64,000 bases of DNA from Porpolomopsis calyptriformis (GCA_951640195.1 OX621176.1:372001-436000); one strand, 5' to 3'; positions 10,901-22,390 are shown, counted from the stretch's first letter. The notes: generated by a model not told the origin, from the sequence alone. Numbers and translations are program-made.

Positions 10901-11517
10901 GCCAACACCCTCACACCCCCTTATCAGTTCCAACCCAAACCTCAAATCCCGATGCCAACGAGTTTTACGTGCAGCTTACTAGAGCTAGAGAGAACGCTGA
11001 AGAGTCTCTTCAAAAGACCGCTAACTCAATGAAGCTCTATGCCAATCGAAAACGTCAAAAGGAACCCACGTTTTACGAAGGACAAAGGGTCTGGCTTGAT
11101 GCCAAGAATTTGAAAACTGGCCGGCCCGCAAAGAAACTGGATGTCCGCTGGCTCAGACCTTTTATAATTCTAAAACAAGTATCGCCTGTGGCTTACCGAC
11201 TAAAGCTACCACTGTCATGGAGGATCCATCCCGTGTTTCACGTTTCGCTACTCAAGGCTCTAGAAGAGAATCTCGATCTCCACCCCCCGATCGGAGAAGA
11301 TGACAATCTCCGACCACCTCCAGATGTGATCGAAGGAGAGCCCGAGTATGAAGTGGAACGTATCTTAAATCACACCCCAGGAAAACGAAACCGACAATAT
11401 CTAATCAAGTGGAAAGGCTACCCGATAGAGGCAGCCACCTGGGAACCACGATGGAACCTCAAACACGCAAAAGACGTCTTAATGAATTATGAAAAGTCTA
11501 TTCAAGCGGCGATTTAA
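7939..11517 (+). pseudogene. Ty3-B pol polyprotein (copy 1)
   Basis: A single frame holds, in order, aspartic protease (IDSGTSG near 8116), reverse transcriptase (LRPIQDYRYLN, YIDD at 9169-9180), RNase H (LLETDASGVALGAVL near 9610), integrase zinc domain (HPGIEK...CLACQ, 10250-10376), integrase core (DRFTKRAHF, ITDRGTQFSSKF, HPQTDGQTERTNQEL, 10470-10760) and a C-terminal chromodomain (YEVERIL...YLIKWKGY...TWEPRWNL, about 11346-11470). Stops at 8233 (TGA), 9802 (TGA; CGA in copy 2) and 10378 (TAG after CLACQ) inactivate it. The chromodomain places it among the chromoviruses, which use it to target chromatin during integration. Confidence 0.9.
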
Positions 11518-11631
11518 CTCTCTTTTACAAATACTACCAACATCACGATCGTTGAATCTCCTTTTCTCCTTTTCAATCTCCGACAATTATAAGGACTTCC
11601 CCTTTCCAACAATCATCAAAAGAAGCACGAA

Positions 11632-12324
11632 ATGCCCTGTGAAGTTCGTTACGCCTGCAAGCCGACTGGGAGGCGTCCACCCCGAGGGAACCCCACCGCT
11701 TCTACCTCCAACCTCCCCCCCGATTCTTCTTCCTCCTCTTCCTCGTCTGACAGTGTCTTGGTTACCTGACGGTTCAAGAAGCCGAAGTGACGTACCAATA
11801 CTATCGACAAGCCGGGACGAAACCGTAACTACCAAGGGCTCCCCTTTGCCAAGGTCGAGCACCTATCTGGGTGCCCCGAAACCTATGTCCCTTTTATCTC
11901 TGGAGCACGTCGATGCGAACTTAACTACGACCATCACTGGTACACGTTTGACAAGGACAGCGACTTTGACGACAAGAAGAATCAACTTGAAGATTGGCTG
12001 GAGGCATACCAAGTTGGGCGCCAACTTTTGATGGTTATACCGGACCAGGACGAATCCAACATCACCACCCCCACTATCCCCAAAGACCCCATCTCGCACC
12101 GCATCCATCACGTCGCCGACCAACTCTATGCTGCCTGAAACGGGTACCGCTCGATGATGGATGCCAAGTACGAAAGGATCCTTGACCTGGAGGAGAATGC
12201 TGTGATGTGTAGGGAGCTGGCTGAAACTTGGTTGCGACGTGCCCGGGAGTTGGATGGCCGTTACCACTGGTTTGACCCAGATGGACACCTGCTTCAACCC
12301 CCAGTTTATGATGGCGCGACCTAG
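11632..12324 (+). pseudogene. Ty3-B third ORF (copy 1, broken)
   Basis: About 230 codons follow pol after a 114-bp gap in the same strand. The intact version is in copy 2 (47730-47038, minus). Here TGA codons replace arginines near 11768, 11785 and 12136. The protein has a basic N-terminus (YACKPTGRRPP), a Ser-rich tract, a central part WYTFDKDSDFDDKKNQ and a C-terminal helical part. I see no known domain. It is a sense-strand ORF between integrase and the polypurine tract, a place where some retroelements carry accessory or env-like genes. Confidence 0.7.
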
Positions 12325-12603
12325 GGACCGGATGCTGTTTCCAAACGAACAGTATTCCTTACGCCTCCCTTCTGGATGTGTGGTTAGAGAAGGTGATATC
12401 TACTGGAGAGTTGAGGAAAAGTATACCTAGTGGATAGTCTTTGATCCGACAACTATCCACTCATCCCTCCTCTTCATCGCTCACCCATCTCATCACCCCT
12501 CTACCCACCTCTACCATCCCTTTACACCTCCCCTTGACACCCTTCCTTCGCTTCGAAGGGTCTCCTCAAAATTCGGGACGAATTTCCTTTTTGTGGAGGT
12601 GAA
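12325..12603 (+). other. Ty3-B 3' non-coding region and polypurine tract
   Basis: A pyrimidine-rich stretch (12470-12560) without ORFs is followed by GTGGAGGTGAA (12593-12603), the likely polypurine primer for plus-strand synthesis, directly before the 3' LTR. Confidence 0.65.
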
Positions 12604-12962
12604 TGTCAGAGATATATTTTTTCTTTTTCCTTTGCTCGTCTGTTCCTATTTACATCAGACAGTTTACATCAATAGCCGCTTAGCCACCCAAGCTCCGCTT
12701 AGTAATAGAAGGTGACCAAGCCATATCTATATTTAGTCTACCATCACTCTCCTTATCTACATGACTCATCCATAGTCATTACAACTCACACGTAGTCAGT
12801 ATGACTCATACTTAGCTAGTATATAAAGCTAGCAGTAGATAGACTTAGGATAAGTCTGTTTCTTTCGTTAACACCCCAATCAGTAGTCTTCCAACCCTTT
12901 AAAACCCTACACCCAGAGCCTGAAGTAAAACCTTGCGATCAACCCTAGACTGCCGTCTAACA
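12604..12962 (+). repeat. Ty3-B copy 1 3' LTR
   Basis: 359 bp, nearly identical to the 5' LTR (e.g. C for G near 12645). Followed by GTTAG (12963-12967), which does not match the left flank GGTGA but is the complement of the right flank of copy 2 (CTAAC, 53336-53340). Confidence 0.95.
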
Positions 12963-14017
12963 GTTAGTTGGTTGGTGCAGTTCAGTGGTGTTGGGAGGAT
13001 AACCAATGCCGTACCATTTCTGAGCTTTGAGATATTGCCATTGTCGGCTCACCCTTAGGAGCTCTCAGTATTGATCTGGTACTGAATTCGGGAATGCCTT
13101 GCTAGTTATCCGCCGAAGTTTAGAATAGAAGTTAAGAGCTGAAGTCTTGCATTCCAAGTTTTGCATCAGGAATTCATTTAGGACATGAAATGTGAAGACA
13201 GTTTGGATTCGTTGGAAGCTAGCTGGATAGAGACCGATAGATAAGAGGTCTAAGTCCTTTCACCGATTCTCATGGGCCGCTCGGCATGTGCACCAGACAA
13301 TAGGTATTTTGTGGACCCCAGAAGTATCAATGACCAGCACCTCTGTCATGTCTGGTGCTGTGGGCTGGCTGCCAAAGATGTCAGCGTTATCATCGCCCAC
13401 CAAGCCAATCACGGTATCCACCAAAAGATTCGCCGAGGCATTGGCGCCAGGGCATGAGTCGCCGAAATGGCCAGTATATAGTTTAATACTGGCCTTGGCC
13501 AAACTGCTTGGTTGGAAAAAGTTTCCAACCCATTGCTCCACTTGGTGGAACGGGAGCCGAGGGTGGGAGGCCAAGAGACATTCAGTACAAAACATCAGTG
13601 ACCCAAAGCAATCCTGGCATCTCCAACTGCCTTCTCGGTGTCAGCATCCTAAGCAAGTTCTTCCCAGAGTTGGAGCTTCTGATGCTAAAATAGTATAAAG
13701 GAATTCCTCCCAGCGAGGAAGCCATTCGCGCATGAAATCATTCTGAGACTAGATGGGTTTCAGATAGCCAAAGCTGTAAGACTTGTTCAGTGGAATATTA
13801 CCTTTCTTGTAGTTGGTAGGCGGAATGGATTTATAGGTGGGGAGTTGACAAACATGCTGCTGTCATCCTGCAGGGACTTGGATGGAGAGGAAGTTGATAC
13901 AGAGCTGGTAGATGGTATATCCTTCCTTTTGACACTTAGCCCCCTGGATGTGTGTTTTTCTACATACACAGTCTGAACACTCTTTCTCACAGCTGTTTTC
14001 TTGAAGCATTTAGTCAT
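12963..14017 (-). pseudogene. KDZ transposase, N-terminal half
   Basis: Reading on the minus strand from MTKCFKKTAV (14017), a Ser-rich N-terminus is followed by an intron-like gap (about 13800-13750, GT...CTCAG), then a Cys-rich CxC-type segment (CQDC...FCTECLLASHPRLPFHQVEQW, about 13630-13520), the GHFGDSCPG motif, VIDTSGVHKI, and a helical part that runs to 12963. The last codons (HQPTN) continue in frame into TGADETT at 53341 once the Ty3-B copy and one pentamer are removed. Stops (near 13258, 13085 and others) show it is dead. The C-terminal half with YDIACQ is at 53341-55760. Role in the family: binds transposon ends and catalyses cut-and-paste transposition. Confidence 0.85.
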
Positions 14018-14458
14018 TTCGGCAGTGGTACAGAAGGAGGGATGGCTCGGAGGGTAGTGGATAGTGCTCAGGAAGTGGAGGGAATGGTCAAAAGAACTGG
14101 AATGGAATATGGGTTACAACACAACTAGTACCGCATTTCATGCGCAAATTTGAAGATAGCCTCGGCTGAGATTGGTAGCCATCGGTCGGCTTCGGTCTTT
14201 TCACTGATAGCTCAGAGGTTGCATTCCCTCCATCTCTTACTGCCATTACAACTTCCCAATCTCTCACCATGAACCAGTAGAGCGTTTGGTCTTTGAACTT
14301 CAGAACCTGTGGTTGTAACTTTTGTCCCAGGCACTGATGAAATTAAGGTTCAATTAGATGAAATGATCAGGTTGTCCACATGATCACGCTATTGATCCTC
14401 ACTTATCTTTAACAACATGTAGCATCTTATGGGCCAATTTTTATTTCTCTTGTCAACC

Positions 14459-16901
14459 ATGTCGCTCAATCTCACCCAAGTTGAAATTCTCCAAGCCATC
14501 CGAGATGAGTACAAGACAGCTGATGACAACTGCCGAAGGGTTCTCCTAGGCAAGATGGTCAAAAAATTCATTCACACTGATGGTAAAAGGACTGAGGAGG
14601 TCTCAGCCACCAACAAACAGGAATTTTTATTGGTGCCCATATAGTCATTTCCTGTTTATCGAACGGTACTCACCTCAATGAGCAGCTCATAGTCACATGG
14701 TTCGGTAAACATGCTCGGAGACCGAAGGTAGCGCAGGTGACCAAGGCTCACCATGTCAAGCAGTGGAACCTACACACTGTCATCCAAGAACTTCACCGAA
14801 ATGAGATCATGTGGTTGTGCGAAACTCTCAGCGGAGCTAAACCTGGAGATCATTCCTACATTGGATCTTACCAAGTAGCAACCAAGAATTTTATCGCCCA
14901 GAAAATGTCTGATGCTGACCGAGCCGAGTACTTACTCAAGGCTGAACAGTGGAACAAGGATGGTACACCAGCTGAAACTCATTGGCGGTTTGTGGTATCA
15001 TTATTGAAGAGTTCACAACATCTCACAATAATTTGCAGCCTTGCTGACAAGGAGGCCTACAGCGCTATCAAAGACTTCACTCTTCAAATGCAAAAAAGGC
15101 TCGGCGTTCGGCTCTTTGTATTATCAACTCATGTGGATCCAAAAGGCACTGTCACATTCTGCAAGTATGTGGAATGAATGCTCTAATCGGCACACATCTG
15201 ATACATCTCTCAGCCATGACCATAACGACCAATTCGGCAATCAACCCTTCTTCAAAGTCTGCCCCACCACCGAACCCATAATGGTTGAATGGGAATATTA
15301 TGCGAATCAACTTTTTGCGGAGGATATTGGCAGTGACCATGATAGCGCCGCTGAGGATACTACTGGCCGAACCAATTTCATTAAGGCCCGAAAGGAAATT
15401 GAAGATAATATTCTAATGACTGATGGTCAGCCAACCCTCCCTGAACTCAATCTTCAAGACTTGCCGAATCCACTGCTGTTAAAGCACCTCATCCGAACTT
15501 TCTTGACTGCTCACTACAGTATGTATTTATTCATCTACCACCTCCAACACTATTCTTATCATTCCCACAGATATCCAAGTTCAGAACAAGAAGGCTAGTG
15601 TACCTTGGGGTGCTATTTCATCTGACCAAGATCATTACATTGCTCCGAAATACCTTCCTCCGAACTTTCAGATTGCTGAGCCATCCAAGTTGAAGAAGGA
15701 TGAAGCTGAAGCCCTTGTTACCCATTGGCTTGCGAGGGTTGAGGCTAACAAGACCCCTTTCCAATTTCAAAACCTTGCTCCGAAGCCTCTGCCAATCCCC
15801 AAGGTGCCCCGAAAGAGGCAAACTTTAGCTTCGGCGGTGCTCATCAACTTGGAAACTTCCTCCGACGATGATTCCGATGACAATCAGTCTGCTGATAACC
15901 ACTCTGATGAATCCAACAAATTGCATGCTAGACATCCCTCCGACTCCACTTCCACTTCCACTTCCAATCCTCGGCTGAAGCCTATCCCCAAACCCCCACC
16001 AATCAACCTTTGTTCCCCAGCCAGCTTTTCAAAAAGCAAACACCACTGACAACATTTCCTTCAGTCCCTTTCCAAGCATGACCCATACCAGTCCATGCTC
16101 AAGTATATCAAGCTGTTGCCTGAAGGCGATATCACTGACGCCAAGCGTCAAGTTCTACAGCCATGGGCCAATTGGAAATACACCAGTGTGCACCTACCTG
16201 AAAACATCCATATAAATGGTGAAGTATTCGCCGATTTCACCCAGTGGCTCCATAGTCGACCCTATCTCCTCCCAACTAATACTCTGGTCCACCAAACCGC
16301 TGCCGAATCCATAGCCTTAGTCATCGGCCTGCTCTTTCGAGATCTCCAATTCAATGAGACACCCGAGGATGACCCTCTTGCTGAAGTCCTCCCTGAGTTT
16401 ATCACAGAATCAAGGATTCCTGCAGATAAAGCTCATGTACGTCTGTTGACATTGAGTAGGGAGATCAAGGATGCTATCAAAAGTTGGATTAAGGATAGGC
16501 TGCCTCCGGCTACTACCTCCATTGATGCCAACATTACTGCTCCCACCCCCAATACTACTGCTACCACTGCTGCTAGTACCACTGCCGCAGCTGCTACACC
16601 TGCCTCCCCCATTGCCACCATTGCTACCACTGCTGCTGAAGATGAGCATGATGCTAACGGCACCAATGAGGATTCTCACCCTAATCCTAACAGTTCTTCC
16701 TTCGGCCCACTATCTAAGCCAACTGCCCGCCGAGCGAAACCGTCAACTGCTGATTGGATCATCAAGACCCGATCCCAATCAGGGACATGCAGAGGTAAAG
16801 GGCTGAAAACTATTTTCGAGGCTGAGCCATCACCAAAGAAGAGGGGAGGTGAAATTTTGAAGGTTGGACTGCCGAAAGGCACTAAGAGAAATCGGCGGTG
16901 A
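14459..16901 (+). pseudogene. KDZ-linked accessory gene 1 (unknown function)
   Basis: Four exons can be modelled with clean phase: 14459-14632, 14686-15164, 15214-15518, 15571-16901 (introns GT...AG of 49-53 bp). The protein begins MSLNLTQVEIL, has a conserved-looking core (MSDADRAEYLLKAEQWN; LLLKHLIRTFLTAHY), then a low-complexity acidic/Ser part (about 15850-15980), and an Ala/Thr/Pro-rich tail (16530-16640) with a basic end. An in-frame TGA at 16047-16049 (context suggests CGA) breaks it. It lies head-to-head with the transposase and shares about 440 bp of upstream DNA with it. Similar ORFs are, to my knowledge, frequent near transposons in Agaricomycete genomes. No enzymatic motif seen. 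Confidence 0.7.
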
Positions 16902-17124
16902 TCCTGAATTGAATATTGGCGGAGCTAAGGCCTGTCAGCGGTGACTTTCTTTATCTTTGCCTAGCTAAATGACACCCATGGCATTGTCAATATTATTAGT
17001 ACTCAGTCACAACTTAGAGCAAAGCAAACATGAGTTTATTCAAAAAAAATGAAACAGAACATTAAAAAGAAACAGGCCCTGACATGTTGAATATCTAGAG
17101 TGAAAATGCCACCCCTGATTCCTT
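16902..17124. other. Spacer between convergent KDZ accessory genes
   Basis: 223 bp without ORF between two genes that end toward each other. AT-rich with an A-run (17040-17050); probably shared 3' ends. Confidence 0.4.
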
Positions 17125-18994
17125 CTATTCCTGCGGCAAGAGCTCCATTTCCTTCACTACTATACTAGCATCTTCGGCTGACCTGTTTTCATCCTCCATC
17201 ATCGTCTGGTCTTCAGCGAGGGGGGAGTCCTCGGTGGTGCCCTCCGGAGTGTCTGCAGCCAACCCCTTAACGATCTCCTTGGAGGGATTGGTGGGACTCG
17301 TCTCATCGCTTTCAGCCTTCATCGGCCCCGACCCATACCCAGCCACCACGTCCGACGCCTCCATCTCAGTCTCTGGCTTGTGGGACTTTTCGGTCTCAGT
17401 CTCGATGTTGGCACTGGCTCTGCCTTGCTCCGCTGTCCTGATGGCGGTCCAGTCGGGAACCTGGTCCTTGTCGGCGGCCCCACCCTGTTCTCCGCAGCTG
17501 GCTTCGGTGGTTTGGACCAACACCTTGATGAGGCATCGGAGGTGTTTGACTTCACCAGGTAACCCTTCGAGAGCCTTGACCTGTTCGCGTAGGGTGGCTA
17601 CTTCGTGAATGAGATCAGACATGTCGGAGCTACTCCACTCGGCGGCGGTCTTTTGCTTGACCGATGGTTCTGAAGGAGGGGGGAGGTAGTCAGAGGTCTC
17701 GGCATCGGTCCTCATAGCCTTGACCGGTTTGGGTTGCGGTCGCTCGGTGGGGTGGGAGCTGGCTTTGGTGGCTTTGAGCTTGATCTGGACCTCGGCGGTC
17801 TTCATCTTGCTGTTGGTGGTCTTCATCTTAATCTTTAGCTTGGGCATGACCTTGTTCTCATAGTTGGCGTATGGCTTGCCTCGCTCCTCGCATCGAACCT
17901 TGGACATATGGTAGTCATGGCAAACTGCATATGCTCAGCCTTCTTCGCGGTAGCAAAGAGCCTGCCGACTAGCGCATCGGAGGCATGCAGGAATCTAACA
18001 TATTTATTAGCTTAAGAATGAGCTGAAAAGAAAATACTCATGAAAATCTCTCAGGTGCCACTTTTGACCTTCTCTGACTCAGCTACCTTTGTCTTCTCCG
18101 TCTTCTCCCGCTTCACTACTACCTCATCTGTCTCGGACCCTTCGGAGCTTGTCTCTCGGTCATCCTGCTTGCGTTTCCTACTTGTCGGCGCCGTGTCCTC
18201 ATTGCTGTCTTCTATCATGATGGCTGACTTTGGTGCTTGTCTAACCTGCGCGGGCTTCAGCTTCGGTGCCCTGGCGATTATCAGCTGACCCTTTGGCTTC
18301 TTTTTGCTCCACCCGCTCTCATCAGCGGTGTCGGCGTTGTACAACCGAGATGGGCCAGGAATCGGTGTTGTTGTTTTGGCCTTCAGGACAGGAACAGAGG
18401 GCGGCCGCTTCTTTGGCACTGGTGGTGGTAATTTCTTTTGAGGGGGGGCAGGAACAGGATTAAACATATCTACAAATATGTTAGTAAAAAATACTTTAGG
18501 GATGAGGGAACTCACCTTGGATTCTTCAAACTTCCTTGTCCATTGCATTTGTTAGCGTGCAGGGCCGAGTCAGCTGTCGAGGTTGGTGCCACGGATGCTC
18601 AATGACCCGCGGGTCGTCTCAGCACACTGCTCCCAAGTTTACCTTCTCCGGATCTTCCATTGCCTCTGCCCACTCCTCCCATGCACTCAGAACGAGCGAG
18701 GGGATCTTTGGCACTTCCGACGCGGCAGAGCATTCATCCAACAGTTCGTGTGATTCAAACTAAAAAAACCCAAGTCAGTTTTATTTTTGGATTGTTATGT
18801 GGCACTTACCAGCAACTGTATAAAGTTGTCTTTCCAGTCACCGAAGTCAGTGTCTGACTCCTCTTGCTTGTAGGAGAGGAGCCAGTCGAGGCAGAGGTGG
18901 AGGCCGTAGGCCTCGCGCGTGAGGGCGGTAGTCGGCTTCAACATGTTGATGGCGATCGGTGTGGTGGTTGCGGGTGGTGGTTGCGGGTGGTCGT
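17125..18994 (-). pseudogene. KDZ-linked accessory gene 2 (charged, coiled-coil protein)
   Basis: Exon-like blocks on the minus strand: up to 18810 (INMLKPTTALTREAYGLHLC...DNFIQLL), 18759-about 18510 (FESHELLDEC...), about 18469-18050 (MFNPVPAPPQKKLPPPVPKK..., Pro/Lys-rich, then Ser/Asp-rich) and about 17990-17125 (CHDYHMSKVRCEERGKPYAN, basic region, a coiled coil near LREQVKALEGLPGEVKHL, acidic tail). Intron borders GTAAGT/AG are visible at 18809-18760. In-frame TGAs break it (near 18610). The 5' part was interrupted by unit U: the reading frame on the U side of 19000 differs from the KDZ sequence beyond 20712. Function unknown; could be DNA- or chromatin-binding. Confidence 0.55.
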
Positions 18995-19000
18995 CGTCGT

Positions 19001-19211
19001 TGTCACAACTGTAGTTGCAAGTCTTTTCGTCAATCACAAGGCAGGCCTTGGAGCTTAATAAGTCTAGTAGGATGTAGAAGAAAGTCCTGACGGGGACGTC
19101 CTCGTAAAGGGTGATGATTCCTTCTGAGTTAAGTTTTACTTCTACAAAGAAGTTGTTCTGCGAGTTAAATCCGTTGCGTGCCTCTGCTGAGAGTTTAGGG
19201 AATATGGGCAT
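19001..19211 (-). pseudogene. Truncated gene start inside unit U
   Basis: An ORF opens at 19211 (MPIFPKLSAEARNGF) behind a TATA box (19354-19361) and reaches the end of the unit after about 70 residues (KTCNYSC). The same first 69 residues are present in the other U copy (44548-44757) and are cut at the same base, so the gene is truncated in the mobile unit itself. In this copy it runs by chance in frame into accessory gene 2. Function unknown. Confidence 0.55.
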
Positions 19212-19718
19212 GAACGATTGGCTCAGTAGTTATGGGTTTATGTTTCTCTTTTCTTGTTCTGATGGAAAAGAAGTCTGATGATTCTGATTGCATTCGTGCT
19301 ACTACAAGTAATCTCACAGGAGGACGAAGTGATGATCCGCTTCGCCCTCAGGGTTTATATAGTATTTCTAAAATAGGAGTCATTATGAGTCAGCCTCTGC
19401 AGTCACCCCATTTTCTATTGTTCACAGCCTTCAATTAAGGTTTGCCATTGTTCCTAGTCATTCTGCAAAAGGCTGTGTGCTTCTGATGACTCAATTCTAT
19501 TGGGCATAGCCTTCCGCAGAATGAGGCTGTGTTATCTCATGACTGGTTTCTATTGTTCTTCTGGTTATGAGATCGCCGTTGTTTCTATCTCTTGCCCAGC
19601 GTATCGGGTTTCTCTTCTTTGACTGAGGAACCTCTTTTTGGTCTTCCCTTTGTTTTCTGAGCATATAAAAGGTGTGGGGTTGTATCCCTACGCTTCAGTT
19701 CAATCCTTGTTAATCATC

Positions 19719-20548
19719 ATGGCTCCTTCCCACCAAGGCCACTATGTTCGATTCTTCAAGCAGTCTGGAGTGGTGCACTGCACTGCTCCTGTCTTTCTTG
19801 ATTGCGATTCGTTTCACTACTACCTCCAGCGCATCCCCTCCGACGCCGACCTCTATTGGTCTTCCTTCTCCTGCTTCGCTTGCGGTGGCAAGCACAAAGT
19901 CAAGAAGTGTCCGTTCGTTCGCTGGCCAATCCAGCATGCTTGTGGGTTGATGGAGGATCCGCTTGGTGAGTATTTTGTTTTGTCTTTATTAGTCTGTGTT
20001 TGTTGATAATAGGCTTTCCTTTTCTTAGCTTGGGACGATGACGCCCCTCCCCCTACTTCCCAGCTCCCTTTGGAGGAGCGGGTTAATTGGGGGTCTGACA
20101 AGTGGGCTGATTCCCTCCCTTCTGTCAAGAAGGAGGCAGTCGACTGGGCTGCCAGTCCCCCCTTCCATCCTTGGACCCCTGGTCCAATGAGTTCTTTATC
20201 TAGTGGTAAGCTCTCAATTCTCTCGCTCTCTTCGTGATTGTTGACTCTTTATTTTTAGTGGAAGATTTGTCGTCGTTGTTGACTAACGTCAATGTTAAGA
20301 TCGAGGAGGAAGAAGTTCCTCCTAGTTTGTTATGGAGTCCCACCAACGATTGGTTGGGTGAGGAAGCGAGAAAGATAGCAATGAGTTTCGTCGAGGGGAA
20401 GGCTGCCGAGTTGCAGGCCTCCGGTGGTGACACTAATGGGGCAATCTACTGGGGTAATAAATTGGCCGCTTTAGATGGTCAAGTAGTTTCTAGTTTCATA
20501 GAGTTTTTGAGAGATAGTATGGTGCAGGAGATTGCCAAGACGGACTAG
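19719..20548 (+). CDS. Zinc-knuckle-like protein gene carried by unit U
   Basis: Three exons (19719-19965, 20029-20205, 20259-20548) with GTGAGT...TTAG and GTAAGC...TTTAG introns give an uninterrupted 237-residue protein. It starts MAPSHQGHYV and contains CFACGGKHKVKKCPF (about residues 55-70), a CxxC...C metal-binding-like knuckle, then an acidic/Trp-rich middle and a helical C-terminus (WLGEEARKIAMSFVEGKAA). A TATA box lies about 50 bp upstream of the ATG. This is one of the few intact genes in the window; the other copy (44039-43233, minus) has a TAG in exon 1. No known full-length family is recognised; nucleic-acid binding is a guess from the knuckle. Confidence 0.65.
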
Positions 20549-20880
20549 TATAAATAGTTAGTCGGACATAGACTCCTCCTTTTGTACAAGTAGTTTCCGC
20601 TGCCAACAAAGACAGCCCCCCTTCCAAAGAGAAAAGGCATAGAAAAGAAAGGAAAAGAATAAAGAAAAAAGAGGAATTTTAAGAGAGCGAATGCCAATTT
20701 CATGATAGTCATCGCGGGTGGTGGTGGTGGTGATTGCGGTGGTGGTCGCGGAAAGAAAAATGGTTGCTTACGAAATCAGCATGCAATTGCTTATATAGGC
20801 ATCCCATCAATGTTAGACTGCCACATGAGTCATCGATCATCAGCATTTCCCATATATCCATATAAGGAAGGTACCATTCT
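20549..20880. other. Edge of unit U and KDZ spacer
   Basis: Contains the A-rich 3' end of unit U (20600-20690), the duplication at 20708-20712 and a GGTGGTGGTGGT microsatellite (20712-20750) that, read on the minus strand, encodes Thr/His runs and probably belongs to accessory gene 2. Confidence 0.4.
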
Positions 20881-22390
20881 CGGCACTGACAATCCATCGG
20901 CGCCGACTTCTTTCGCAGCTCGGCGGTTTTCCTTTACAATACTCGGCCATTCTGATACCCATTCCTCTTTGGCCCACCTGTAAATAACTTTATAATTCCT
21001 TCAGCCCTACCTAATGCATAGCCTTTGTGCTTCGGCCAAACCGGTAGCTTCCCACTGGGCCTTCAGCCCTCCTCTAGTACGCGGTCATCAATGGCCCTCG
21101 GCCCACCTTTGGTACAGAGCTACCAATGGCCTTCAGCCCACCTATAAATCCCTTTATCCTTCCTTCAGCCCTAGTTAATACATGCCTTTCCTACCTCGGC
21201 TGAACCATGTCGCTAACCATTTCACTCCTGGCCCACCCGTAGTACAGAGTTACTAATGTCCCTCAGTCTCCCAGTAGTATACAGTTACCAATGGCCCTTG
21301 GCCTCTCAGTGGTTCTCTACTTATTACTCTCAGCCATTCCATCGCTCATTACAGCGACTCTGCTTCGGCCCACCAGTAATCATCTGTATATGTACCTCAG
21401 GCCCTACCTAATATCTACCTATCACCCCTCGGCCGTACCATGTAGCTAACCATTTCGTCCTCGGCCCTCTTATAATACAAAGCCACCAATACCCTTTGGC
21501 TCCTCAGCTGTTCTTTGCTATTATACTGGGCCATTTCGTTGCTCATTACAATGATTCCTCTTCAGCCCACCTGTAAATATCTTTATACTTGCTTCAGCCC
21601 TACCTAATACCTACCTATCGAACCTTGGCCCAACGGTAGGGCTAGCTATTCTCCCATCGGCCCTCCTCTAGTACAAAGCTACTATTAACCTTTGGCCCCT
21701 CGGTGGTCCCCCTCTATCAGCTTTCAGCTATTCAGTAGCCCATTGCAATTATTCACCTTCAGCCCATCCATACATACCTTTATCTATTTCGGCCCTTCCC
21801 TAAGCATGGGTTATTATGTTTCAGCCGAGTGGCATACCCAACTAAATCATTCTCAGCCCTGTTGTAGTACACACCTATTAATGCCATTTAGCTGCTCAGT
21901 TGCTTTGAGCTATGAGCCCTTGGCCCCTTTATTATACATTACAATTAATTCCCTTCGGCCCGACCATACATCTTAGTACTGCCTTTGGCCCTTCCCTATC
22001 CATAGCTTATTACTCCTCAGCTAAGCTGTGTTACCAACTATTACATCTTCGGCCTCTCTCCATATATAGGTTATACTACTTTGGCCAAGCTGTGTCAATA
22101 TCAATATAGGTCTCGGCCCCCTCATGACATGGCTATAATTGTCTTCGGCCCATTCATGTATCTACGCTTACATCTCTCGGCGATTCAGTATTCTATGACT
22201 ATTATACACTTTCGGCGGACCTGTATATAATACAGGACTTACTTCAGCCAACCTTGAATACATTGTAACATCTCTTCGGCTCTCCCGTACCGCTTCTACA
22301 AACTAACTATCAGCCGAGATGAATTTTATAGGAAAACATTAGTTTCGGTGCTTTGGTATCCCTCGGCTATATTTGTACTTTTGGCTGAAG
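20880..22390. repeat. KDZ left subterminal repeat array
   Basis: About 1.5 kb without ORFs of interest is made of degenerate repeats with the core TTCGGCCC / CTCGGCCC / TTCAGCCC every 40-70 bp, each followed by a variable CCTACCTAATAC- or TAGTACAAAGCT-like tail. A similar array with the core in the same present-day orientation occurs at 57420-58750. Undoing the inversion makes the two arrays inverted to each other at the two ends of the KDZ element, as expected for subterminal binding sites. Confidence 0.75.

Larger units (their letters stand above)
6049..12962 (+). mobile_element. Ty3/gypsy chromovirus family B, copy 1
   Basis: A complete 6.9-kb element with two 359-bp LTRs (6049-6407, 12604-12962), a self-complementary PBS, gag, a -1 frameshift site, pol (protease, RT, RNase H, integrase, chromodomain), an extra 3' ORF and a polypurine tract. 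The flanking pentamers differ (GGTGA left, GTTAG right) and are the exact reverse pairing of those around copy 2 (46400-53335, minus). That is the signature of an exchange between the two copies. Several stops make it non-autonomous. Confidence 0.95.
19001..20707. mobile_element. Mobile unit U, copy 1 (1.7 kb, TG...CA ends)
   Basis: A 1707-bp unit, also present in reverse at 43049-44758. In copy 2 it begins TGTCATGA and ends TTGTGACA with the direct repeat GTGGA on both sides. Here the matching ends are TGTCACAA and TCATGATA, with flanks GTCGT (18996-19000) and GTCAT (20708-20712), one CpG transition apart. TG...CA ends with 5-bp duplications are typical of LTR-retrotransposon insertions. However, the unit shows no LTR pair, gag or pol. 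Inside are two divergent gene starts, each with a TATA box (19664-19670 plus; 19354-19361 minus). It could be a very long solo LTR with genes inside or a new type of non-autonomous element. Confidence 0.75.

Noticed and set aside
11489..12031. Plus-strand 180-codon ORF overlapping the Ty3-B third ORF
   Set aside because: Other frame of the same DNA; the frame 11632-12324 is the one conserved and intact in copy 2.
16410..16679. Minus-strand Gly/Ser-rich ORF
   Set aside because: Shadow of the Ala/Thr-rich tail of accessory gene 1.
17234..17608. Plus-strand ORF with Ser/Val-rich product
   Set aside because: Antisense shadow of accessory gene 2.
19001..20707. Unit U as part of the original KDZ gene set
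   Set aside because: The same unit with the same ends and its own duplication is inserted in Ty3-A, so it moves on its own.
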